Assembly (NCBI GenBank): GCA_002923315.1
Contig: BEHM01000024.1
Location: 1 to 50,550 of the forward strand
DNA length: 50,550 bases
Source: a bacterium HR10
GTDB taxonomy: Bacteria; Acidobacteriota; Blastocatellia; HR10
Direction: 5' to 3'
Part shown: positions 43,619-50,550 of the stretch, piece by piece
Layout of the letters: every line of letters begins with the position of its first letter
Numbering within the stretch: position 1 is the first letter of the stretch
Notes under the pieces: generated by a model
Told to the model about the DNA's origin: nothing
Seen by the model: the letters and a program-made list of their open reading frames with translations, nothing else
Databases searched by the model: none
Made by a program: the position numbers and the translations under genes

Positions 43619-46600
43619 CTATTGTAACCGAACGGAGACGACTTTGGAAACACCCGGCTCTTCCATCGTCACACCGTAGAGGACATCGGCCACCTCCATC
43701 GTCTCCTTGTTGTGCGTGATGAGGATGAATTGCGTCCGCCGGCTCATCGCGACGATCTGACGCGAGAAGCGGGCGATGTTCATGTCATCCAACGGGGCGT
43801 CCACTTCGTCGAGCACGCAGAAGGGGCTCGGCCGATAGCGAAAGATCGCCAACAGCAGGGCGAGCGCCGTGAGCGCCTTCTCCCCACCGGAGAGGAGGTG
43901 CAGATTCTGGAGCCGCTTGCCCGGAGGCTGCGCGAGGATATCCACACCGCTCTCCAGCACGTTCTCCGGATCGAGCAAGAGCATCTGCCCGCGTCCACCG
44001 CCGAAGAGTTCGCGGAAGACCTCCTCGAAATGCGCATTGATGGCCTCGAAGGCCGCCAGGAAGCGCTGACGCGCGCGCCGTCGGATCTCGCGCAGCGCCT
44101 CTTCGGTCGAGGCGATCGAACGCTCCACATCCTCGCGCTGGGCGCGAAGGAAGGCGAGTCGCTCTTCGGCCTGCTGCAACTCGTCCAGAGCCATGAGATT
44201 GATGGGCCCCATCTCCTCGATCTTCCGCCGCACCTCGTCCAAACGCGCGCGCACGGCCTGCGGGTCTTCATCGAAGGACTCGTCCTCGACAGGAGCAGCG
44301 AGCACGCGCTCGAGCTCCTCCCCCAATTCGGCCCGGCACCTCTCGCTCACATGCCGCATCTCGGTCAAGAGGGCAGCGCGCTCGATCTCCGCTTGTCCCA
44401 CGCGATCCCGAAGCTCCGATTCTCGCTCGCGCAGCTCGGCGAGGCGCGCGCTCAGGGAATCCGCCGCCACGTGCGCCCCCTCCAGATGTTCCGCCGCGCG
44501 ACGGAGCTCATCCTCGGCCTGCTCCCGCGCCTGCTCTAACTCGCGTTCGCGCTGGTGCCACAGGTGCTGCTGCTGCAGGCTCTGCTCCCGCTCGCGATGC
44601 AGATGCTCGCGCTCACGGCGCAGTTCCTCCAGGCGCTGCAGGAGGTTCTGGCGCTCCTGCTCCAAGCGCCGGAGTTGGGCCTGTACGGCCTGTCGCCGTT
44701 CCGCTTTCGCCGCAAGCTGGACGCGCAGCGCCGTCACCCGCTCGGCTGAAGCCTCGCATGCCTGACGCCGGTGCGAGAGCGCTTCCTGCTGAGCGCGCTG
44801 CTGTGCCTCCAGCGCGCGCAGGCGCTCCTCGGCACGCTGCTGCTCGATGCGGGCTCGCTCGCCTTCCTGCTCCAGACGCGTCCGCTCGCGCTCGGCCTCC
44901 GAGCGCTCGAACTCGACCACGGCCGCGTGCTGCCGCGCGCGCTCCAGATCCCGCTCGACCTCCGAGAGACGCCCCTGCGCCTCGAAAAGGGCGCGCTCCT
45001 GCTCCTCAATGGCCGCCTCCAGGCGAGCGCTCTCCTGAAGCCACGACTGGACGGCGCGTTCGCCTTCCTGATACTGCTGCTGCCAGTGCTGGAGCTGCTG
45101 CATCAGCTCCTCGCGGCGAGCGCGCAGCTCGCGAATCTCGCGCTTCACCCCCAGGATCCCGATCGGCGATCCCCCCCCGCTCCCTCCGACCAGAAGCGTT
45201 CCCCCTCGAACCCATTCTCCGCGTCGGGTCAGGAACACCCGCTTCGGATCCGCCACCGATTGCCGAACGGCCGCCTCCAGATCAGAAGCGATCTCAACCC
45301 GCTCGCACTCAGGGAACGCTCGCGCCAGCGCGCGCGCCACGGCAGGGGTCGCCCCCAGTGCGGCGAGGAATCCGTTGCGCTCGGCCTCCTCCTCCGAACG
45401 CTCTCGCCCATCGGTCGTGACGATGCCCTCGGCAGAAGCGCCGTCCTCGACCACCAGGAATTGCGCCCGTCCCGCCCGCGCGGACTCCAGAATGGCGAGC
45501 GCCGCTCGCGCCTCCTCCCAAGAGGGGACGAGGATCGCCTGCAGCCGCTCGCCGAGAAATCCCTCGACCATACACTCATTCTCGGGAGCCACGCGCAAGG
45601 CATCAGCGAGTGTGCCGAGCACCCGCACGTGATCGTCGCGCCGGCTCACCTCGAACACATGCCGCACGGCGCGCGAGGCATAGGCCCGTCGCTCCTCCAA
45701 CTCCGAGAGCGAAGCCAGGCGATTCTCCACAGCGATCGCCGCCTTCTCCACTTCCGCCCATGCGGCGCGCGCCTGCGCCACGTGCTCTTGAGCGTGCTGC
45801 ACGCGCTGCAGCACGGCCTCGCGCTCGGCACGCAAGGCGTCAAGCCGCAGGCGCCGCGCCTCCACCTCGTGAAGCCAGCGCTGGCGTTCGGCCCGAAGCT
45901 GCGCCTCCCGACCGCCAGCGCGATCCCGCTCGGTCTCCAAACGCCGCAGCTGTGCCTCCAGACGTCGCATCCCCTCCGAGAGCTGATGCAGGACATTGCG
46001 CCAATGCGCGACCTCGCCGATCGCCTCCACGTACTGAGCCCGCATCTGCTCGATCTGCTGCTCGCAGGCTCTCGCCTCGGCGAGATGGTGCTCGTGACGC
46101 CCCTCCTCGACGCGAAGCTCCTCCTCATGTTCGGCGAGCTCGCGGAGCATCTCCTGCAGTTCGCTGGAGAGTCGCGCGATCTCGCGGGCGGCGAGCGTCA
46201 ACCGTTCCGCCACGCTCTCCTGCTCGCGCTGCCGGGCGCGCTCGCGCTCGTCGAGCTCGTCAATGTACGACGCGCTCCGCTGACGCTGTCCGCGCACCCG
46301 CTCCAACTCCAGCTCGATCTCGGCCAAGCGTTCGCGGGCCGAGGCGATGCGCGCCTCGCGAGCGCGCTCCTCATGAACGAGCTGCCGATGCTCAGCCTCC
46401 ACCGCCGCGATCTGCCCCACCAACTCGGCGCGCGCGCGCTCCAGCGCCGCGATCCGCTCACTCACCGCCGCGAGCGCCGATTCCAACCGCTGATATTCCA
46501 GGCGAACGAGCCATCGCGCGAGAGCGCGCCATTCCTCTCGAAGACGCCGATACCGGCGAGCCCGCGCCGCCTGCCGTTTCAACGTCCCCACTTGACGCTC

Positions 46601-47281
46601 GATCTCCGCGATGACGTCGTTCAAGCGCGCGAGATTCTGACGCGCCGATTCCAAGCGGGTCTCCGCCGCGCGCTCGCGCAGTTTGAGCCGGGTGATCCCC
46701 GCCGCCTCTTCGATCACCGCTCGGCGTTCCGAGGGCTTGGCCTGAATGAGCGCCGTCACGCGATCCTGCCCGATCAGCGCGTAATGCCCCGGCCCAAGCC
46801 CCGTCCCCGCGAACAGGTCATAGATGTCGCGCAGACGAACCGATTGGCCATCAATCAAGTACTCACTCTCACCCGAACGATATAATCGGCGCCCGACGGT
46901 CAGCACCGTGCCCGCCGGGATGACTGCCGCAGGCCAGGATCGCCGCGCCGACTGTTCCCCCTCCTCTTCGGGAACGTCCTCTTCATCCCCCCCCTCCCCG
47001 CGCAGCCGAATCTCCTCAGTCGCCACGAGCGTGAGGATGACCTCCGCCATCCCCAATGGGGGGCGCGTGCGCGTCCCCTGGAAGATCACATCCTCCATGC
47101 GCGTCCCCCGGAGCAGCCGCGCGCTCTGCTCACCAAGCACCCAGGCGATCGCATCCGCGATGTTGCTCTTGCCGCAACCGTTCGGACCGACGATTGCCGT
47201 GATGGCGCTGGGGAAGACCAACTCCGTTGGATCGCCGAAGGACTTGAACCCGCGCAACTCGATCTTCTCCAGCCTCAGCAT
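43619..47281 (-). CDS. smc: Chromosome segregation ATPase SMC
   Basis: 1220 residues. N-terminal LEKIELRGFKSFGDPTEL and Walker A GPNGCGKSN; hinge domain around residues 540-690 (VLGTLADALRVAPENECMVE, FLVVEDG and the Gly-rich GGTLLVGGSGGG); long coiled coils on both sides, strongly rich in Glu, Arg and Gln; C-terminal signature LSGGEKALTALALLLAI and Walker B FCVLDEVDAPLDDMN. It organises and segregates the chromosome with ScpA/ScpB. The start ATG at 47281 (MLRLEKI) follows GGAAGCC. Residues about 100-120 include an acidic insertion. ScpA and ScpB genes are not here. Confidence 0.96.
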   Translation of the reverse strand: MLRLEKIELRGFKSFGDPTELVFPSAITAIVGPNGCGKSNIADAIAWVLGEQSARLLRGTRMEDVIFQGTRTRPPLGMAEVILTLVATEEIRLRGEGGDEEDVPEEEGEQSARRSWPAAVIPAGTVLTVGRRLYRSGESEYLIDGQSVRLRDIYDLFAGTGLGPGHYALIGQDRVTALIQAKPSERRAVIEEAAGITRLKLRERAAETRLESARQNLARLNDVIAEIERQVGTLKRQAARARRYRRLREEWRALARWLVRLEYQRLESALAAVSERIAALERARAELVGQIAAVEAEHRQLVHEERAREARIASARERLAEIELELERVRGQRQRSASYIDELDERERARQREQESVAERLTLAAREIARLSSELQEMLRELAEHEEELRVEEGRHEHHLAEARACEQQIEQMRAQYVEAIGEVAHWRNVLHQLSEGMRRLEAQLRRLETERDRAGGREAQLRAERQRWLHEVEARRLRLDALRAEREAVLQRVQHAQEHVAQARAAWAEVEKAAIAVENRLASLSELEERRAYASRAVRHVFEVSRRDDHVRVLGTLADALRVAPENECMVEGFLGERLQAILVPSWEEARAALAILESARAGRAQFLVVEDGASAEGIVTTDGRERSEEEAERNGFLAALGATPAVARALARAFPECERVEIASDLEAAVRQSVADPKRVFLTRRGEWVRGGTLLVGGSGGGSPIGILGVKREIRELRARREELMQQLQHWQQQYQEGERAVQSWLQESARLEAAIEEQERALFEAQGRLSEVERDLERARQHAAVVEFERSEAERERTRLEQEGERARIEQQRAEERLRALEAQQRAQQEALSHRRQACEASAERVTALRVQLAAKAERRQAVQAQLRRLEQERQNLLQRLEELRREREHLHREREQSLQQQHLWHQRERELEQAREQAEDELRRAAEHLEGAHVAADSLSARLAELRERESELRDRVGQAEIERAALLTEMRHVSERCRAELGEELERVLAAPVEDESFDEDPQAVRARLDEVRRKIEEMGPINLMALDELQQAEERLAFLRAQREDVERSIASTEEALREIRRRARQRFLAAFEAINAHFEEVFRELFGGGRGQMLLLDPENVLESGVDILAQPPGKRLQNLHLLSGGEKALTALALLLAIFRYRPSPFCVLDEVDAPLDDMNIARFSRQIVAMSRRTQFILITHNKETMEVADVLYGVTMEEPGVSKVVSVRLQ

Positions 47282-47330
47282 GGCTTCCGTCGCACCCACA
47301 AGATATTCGATTGTGTGACAAACCTGCCCC

Positions 47331-47360
47331 AATATACTGGAGTCATCGAGGGGTTGTCAA
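47331..47360 (-). promoter_or_regulatory. Sigma-70 promoter of smc
   Basis: TTGACA at 47360-47355 and TATATT at 47336-47331 with an 18-bp spacer. The -35 contains the stop codon of bioY (TGA at 47359-47357), so smc has its own promoter at the end of bioY. Confidence 0.6.
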
Positions 47361-47962
47361 AGGGGCCTCCGAGAGGAGGACGTGCCCGGACGACCGAGCA
47401 CCTTCCAGGCGAGGGGCAGGAGTCCGGCTGCGATCAGCACCTTCAGCGCATCGCCCGGCAGGAAGGGCCACACGCCGAGCGCAAGCGCCCGATCCACAGG
47501 CGCGAAGCGCAACAGGCCGAACAAACCCCCCAGGTAGATCAGGACCTGCCCGATCCCCATCGCTCCGACGGCGGTCCCCCATCGGCGATCCCATCCGCGC
47601 TCGGCCAGCGCTCCGGTCACATAGGCGGCGAGGACAAATCCCCACAGGTATCCGCCCGTCGGTCCCAGCAGATGCGCCACCCCAGCGCGCCCGCCCGCGA
47701 AGACGGGCCACCCCAAGACCCCGTATCCGAGATAGAGGAGCATCGCCAACGCTCCACGACGGGCTCCCAGCACGGCTCCCCCCAGCAGGACGACGAGCGT
47801 CTGCGCCGTGATCGGCACGGGCGTGAATGGCAAGGGGATGGCCACCTGCGCCGCGAGCGCGACCAGGAGGCTGATGCCCACGACGGCGAGGCCTCGAGCA
47901 ACGGTCGCCTCCTCGGCCGCGAGCACATCCACTAATGTCCGTCCCGGAGCGAGCACCGGCAT
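47357..47962 (-). CDS. bioY: Biotin ECF transporter S component BioY
   Basis: 201 residues, start ATG at 47962 after AAGGAGG. Six hydrophobic helices with the family segments IPLPFTPVPITAQTLVVLL, GGAVLGARRGALAMLLYLGY, GVLGWPVFAGG, LLGPTGGYLWGFVLAAYVTG and FLPGDALKVLIAAGL. BioY binds biotin in the membrane and can work with or without the shared energising module EcfAAT, which is not in the window. The start of the smc transcript overlaps its end. Confidence 0.95.
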   Translation of the reverse strand: MPVLAPGRTLVDVLAAEEATVARGLAVVGISLLVALAAQVAIPLPFTPVPITAQTLVVLLGGAVLGARRGALAMLLYLGYGVLGWPVFAGGRAGVAHLLGPTGGYLWGFVLAAYVTGALAERGWDRRWGTAVGAMGIGQVLIYLGGLFGLLRFAPVDRALALGVWPFLPGDALKVLIAAGLLPLAWKVLGRPGTSSSRRPL

Positions 47963-47987
47963 CGCGCCTCACCTCCTTCTGGCTTCA

Positions 47988-48749
47988 TCATTGCGCGGAG
48001 AATCGCTCGTTGAGGGCGCGCAACCGCATAATGATAAGGACAGCGATCGGTGGCAGCAAGAGCACGTTGATGAGTCCATAGCTCAAGAGCAATCGTCCGT
48101 TGATCCCCAGCAGCGCATAGCGCACGAGAGAACCGAACAGGAGCGCCAGCAGATACCCCCCCACGAGGAAGGCCAGCGCCGCCGTGCGCGAGAAGGGCTT
48201 CCCCGCTCTCTCCTCTTCCAGGCGCAGGAGGGAGGGCGTGATGTCATCCGGATATGCGTAGTAGTCCATGCACGCCATGACATCGCGCACCAACTCCCAC
48301 ATGCCGAGGCCGAACAGCCCCAGGCAGATCGCCTTCCCCACGACGCCGAGCGTCTCGAAGATGGGAGGGCGGAAGAGAGCCACCAGGAACGCCGAGGCGA
48401 ACAGCGAGACCGTGAGCATCACGGCCATCTGGCGAATCGTCGTCTCCTCCTGCTCTCTCCGAAGCAGCTCCTCGATGATGACCTTCACGCGCTTTTGCAA
48501 GACGGCCGCTCGTTCCCGCTGCCGCACATACTCCTCGTAATCGGCGAGCAAGCCGCGATCATAGAGGGCGCGCAGCCGCCGACTGCTCAGGACCTTGTAG
48601 GCCTCCGTGATCCGCGCGAAATCCTCGGCGGCCGTCGGCGACGGATTCACATCCGGATGATAGAGCTTGGCCAATCGGCGATAGGCCGCTTTGATCTCCC
48701 GCTCGCTCGCCTGACGCGAGACGCCCAAGAGGCGATAGAAGTCGGCCAT
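47988..48749 (-). CDS. Membrane protein with an N-terminal J-domain
   Basis: 253 residues. Residues 1-65 are a J-domain with the HPD motif ([20 protein letters not shown]), followed by a charged helix (about 70-100, coiled-coil like) and four hydrophobic helices ([73 protein letters not shown]). The J-domain would recruit an Hsp70 to the membrane face. It lies 25 bases upstream of bioY and may be co-transcribed. Its client is unknown. It is not the general DnaJ, because Gly/Phe and zinc domains are absent. Confidence 0.85.
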   Translation of the reverse strand: MADFYRLLGVSRQASEREIKAAYRRLAKLYHPDVNPSPTAAEDFARITEAYKVLSSRRLRALYDRGLLADYEEYVRQRERAAVLQKRVKVIIEELLRREQEETTIRQMAVMLTVSLFASAFLVALFRPPIFETLGVVGKAICLGLFGLGMWELVRDVMACMDYYAYPDDITPSLLRLEEERAGKPFSRTAALAFLVGGYLLALLFGSLVRYALLGINGRLLLSYGLINVLLLPPIAVLIIMRLRALNERFSAQ

Positions 48750-48934
48750 CGCGTGATCTCCTCAGACACTTCTCCCGCGCGCGTTCGCCTGATCCCGCAA
48801 AAAGAGAGGGGCGCGCCCGAAGCGATCCCCCTCGATCGGTCATCGTGCTCGAAATCCCGCACAGGATGCTCGGGGCAGAATTCTTGCGAAGTCTCCGACG
48901 CCACCTCCCGGCAAGGAGCCTCAGATCCCAGGAT

Positions 48935-49945
48935 TCAGGCCATCGTCATCCTCCGCCACCGTTCGATCAATTGCAGCTCCTCCGCTCGACGGGCGTAGTT
49001 CTCCGGCGGCGGCCCGTGATATTCTCGCTCGAACCATTCGATGCTCGCCCGCATCCATTCCCTCCAGGGCGTGGACCGCCATCCCAACTCCCGTTGCGCC
49101 TTCGAGATGTCCAGGATCCACGAGCGCGGGATTGAATACGGGGAGAACACGGGATCAATGCGCTGCGCGCGCAACCATTGAAGGGGGATGTCAACGATCT
49201 CCACCTCGATCCCCAAGATCTCGGCCGAGAGTTTGACGAACTCGCGCACCGAGACGATCTCCTCTTGCGCGATGTTATACACGTGCCCGATGCTCCGCTC
49301 CTCCTCCAGGAGCCGAATGAAGGCGCGCACGACGTCCCCCGAGTAGATGAAGCGCCAATCCACGCGCCCCCCATCGGGGAGGATCAGCGGAGCCCGATCC
49401 TTGATGCGCACCCAGTAGCTGTAGGCCCGCAGGGTATGATCGCGCGGGCCGATGACGATCGGCAACCGCAGGATCGTGATCGGGAAGCCGCGCTCTTGAT
49501 ACGCCTGCTGCAAGACCCGCTCGGCCTCGAGCTTCCCGAACCCATAGGCGAGCTGCGGATCCTGACGGGCTCGCGCCCGCTCGGGAAGCCGGTCGGTGTC
49601 CTCCTCCCGATACGGATTCACAATGTCCTCAAGACAGGCATACACGGCCGCCGTACTCGTGAAGAGGAACCGCTCAGTCCGCCCAGCGAAGACGTCCACG
49701 GCCAGACGGCTCTCCTCCGCTGTGAAGCCGATATTGTCAATGACGACATCCCACGTCCGCGAGCCGACAGCCTCTCGCAGCGACGCCGCCTGACGACGAT
49801 CCCCCACAAGACGTTCGACCGAAGGGGGCAACGGCGCCGGCGTGAGGCCGCGCGTCAGGACCGTCACCCGATGTCCTTCCGCCGCGAGCCGATGGACGAG
49901 GTGCAGGCCGAAAAAGCGCGTTCCTCCGAGAACCAAGATTCGCAT
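48935..49945 (-). CDS. NAD-dependent epimerase/dehydratase (extended SDR)
   Basis: 336 residues, start ATG at 49945 (MRILVLGGTRFFGLHLV), with the TGxxGxxG-like GGTRFFGLH motif. Active-site SxnYxxxK equivalents are FTSTAAVYAC and AYGFGKLEAERVL. LRLPIVIGPRDHTLRAYSYW and the C-terminal ISKAQRELGWRSTPWREWMR match NAD-dependent sugar-nucleotide epimerases and related plant-type chloroplast proteins. Typical substrates are UDP- or GDP-sugars. The substrate cannot be named. A gene for a sugar nucleotidyltransferase is elsewhere (31034). Confidence 0.85.
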   Translation of the reverse strand: MRILVLGGTRFFGLHLVHRLAAEGHRVTVLTRGLTPAPLPPSVERLVGDRRQAASLREAVGSRTWDVVIDNIGFTAEESRLAVDVFAGRTERFLFTSTAAVYACLEDIVNPYREEDTDRLPERARARQDPQLAYGFGKLEAERVLQQAYQERGFPITILRLPIVIGPRDHTLRAYSYWVRIKDRAPLILPDGGRVDWRFIYSGDVVRAFIRLLEEERSIGHVYNIAQEEIVSVREFVKLSAEILGIEVEIVDIPLQWLRAQRIDPVFSPYSIPRSWILDISKAQRELGWRSTPWREWMRASIEWFEREYHGPPPENYARRAEELQLIERWRRMTMA

Positions 49946-50018
49946 CGGCACGCTCCCACCGCTCTCTCGGCGCGCGAGCATCGAATCCTCGGCGACCGAG
50001 GGGAACGTCTCTGCCGAA

Positions 50019-50384
50019 TCAACTCCGCTTGGCCGCCTTCACGCGCTTGATGCGCTCTGCTGCCTTCGGATCCGCGTAGATCAGGATCGCGCGGAACTGG
50101 CTGTTGGTGACCGGCCCCAGGGCGTAATAGATGCCCGCCTTGCCGTACTGCTTCATGAACGCCTCGACCATCGCATGCGGATTCTGCCCATTCCGAAAGC
50201 GCAGTCGAGCGACCAAGACCTTCCCCTCGCGTTGTTCCGGGGAGACGAGGAAACGCCCGCTCGCCAACCGCTCGCGACGGCGTTGTCGCCACCGCCGTTT
50301 CTGCTCCTGATATTTCTCCGGATTCGCCCGGATCCACGCCTTCTTCATCTCCCGCTTTGTCTTGGCTGTCGCTGCGGTCGCCAT
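50019..50384 (-). CDS. Small basic hypothetical protein
   Basis: 121 residues, start ATG at 50384 after GGGGGGAGGG. The N-terminal half is very basic (KREMKKAWIRANPEKYQEQK, then RRWRQRRRERLASGR), then a compact part with VLVARLRFRNGQNPHAMVEA, YYALGPVTNSQFRAILIYAD and a Lys-rich tail. Such composition suggests a nucleic-acid-binding protein. No family recognised. Confidence 0.65.
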   Translation of the reverse strand: MATAATAKTKREMKKAWIRANPEKYQEQKRRWRQRRRERLASGRFLVSPEQREGKVLVARLRFRNGQNPHAMVEAFMKQYGKAGIYYALGPVTNSQFRAILIYADPKAAERIKRVKAAKRS

Positions 50385-50435
50385 AACCCTCCCCCCACTC
50401 GAGAGATTCGCGCGTCGCCGAAAGGGCGCCGCTGC

Positions 50436-50550
50436 TCACCGACGATCCGAGGATTCCCCTTCGGCCGATCGGCAGACGAAATGCGCGAGCGTCCGCACGC
50501 CCATTCCCGTCGGCCCGCTCGCCACGTATGGCTTCTGCTCGTCGAGCCAT
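50436..50550 (-). CDS. pepA: Leucyl aminopeptidase (M17), C-terminal end
   Basis: The last 37 codons of a gene that starts outside the window, ending with TGA at 50438-50436. The translation begins WLDEQKPYVASGPTGMGVRT and continues LAHFVCRSAEGE; W..x(D/E)KPYxxxGPTGxGVRTL is the conserved end of leucyl aminopeptidases of family M17, which cleave N-terminal residues from peptides. The last residues after HFV are not conserved. Confidence rests on a short match. Confidence 0.75.
   Translation of the reverse strand, partial: WLDEQKPYVASGPTGMGVRTLAHFVCRSAEGESSDRR

Noticed and set aside
44771..46885. A 704-codon plus-strand open frame
   Set aside because: Antisense to smc coiled-coil coding; Leu/Arg-rich with no conserved features.

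Overview
The window looks like Acidobacteriota DNA with high GC. The best lineage markers are a VWFA-related acidobacterial-type protein (1488-2624) and a 1087-residue Oar-like TonB-dependent receptor with an N-terminal carboxypeptidase-regulatory fold (32266-35529). The organism appears capable of anaerobic or microaerobic redox chemistry and invests heavily in molybdenum enzymes. No tRNA, rRNA or CRISPR array was recognised.

Region 1 (1-3.9 kb) is accessory. It holds the N-terminal part of an IS256-type transposase with a probable element end, a small membrane protein, and two proteins (735-1337 and 2752-3672) that end in hydrophobic, cysteine-rich segments resembling halocin C8-type bacteriocin precursors. 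These two flank the VWFA-like gene. The first gene of the set has a promoter whose -35 and -10 hexamers are separated by a tetranucleotide repeat, giving a 13-bp spacer. Region 2 (3.9-11.1 kb, + strand) has asnS, a LOG-family protein, a methyltransferase, an arginase-family protein, ddl, and a tandem pair of secreted proteins sharing a CxxCWP motif.

Region 3 (11.1-30.1 kb, all - strand) is the most interesting part. It has two transcription units, each preceded by a good sigma-54 element, and a gene for a sigma-54 activator without a sensor domain lies between them. The upstream unit encodes a hemerythrin-porin fusion, a Tat-exported molybdenum alpha subunit and Fe-S beta subunit of the nitrite oxidoreductase/periplasmic nitrate reductase type, a TorD-like chaperone, a heme gamma subunit, two CuA-like cupredoxins, a rubrerythrin-like protein and a NosR/NapH-type membrane Fe-S protein. 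The downstream unit encodes a GNAT protein, a degenerate amidohydrolase, a BadH-like dehydrogenase and four subunits of a class I benzoyl-CoA reductase of the Bzd (Azoarcus) type. My inference is a sigma-54 regulon joining an unusual respiratory chain to reductive aromatic or acyl-CoA metabolism.

Region 4 (30.4-39.7 kb) carries a CYTH protein, a nucleotidyltransferase, the TonB receptor under a third sigma-54 element, and a form II CoxSLM-like molybdenum hydroxylase operon with a consensus sigma-70 promoter. Region 5 (39.8-50.55 kb) is mostly housekeeping: khpA, a Lon N-domain protein, a MoaD-MoaE fusion that fits the local demand for molybdopterin, a 3-methyladenine glycosylase, two secreted proteins, smc, bioY, a membrane J-domain protein, a sugar-nucleotide epimerase-like protein, a small basic protein and the end of a leucyl aminopeptidase.
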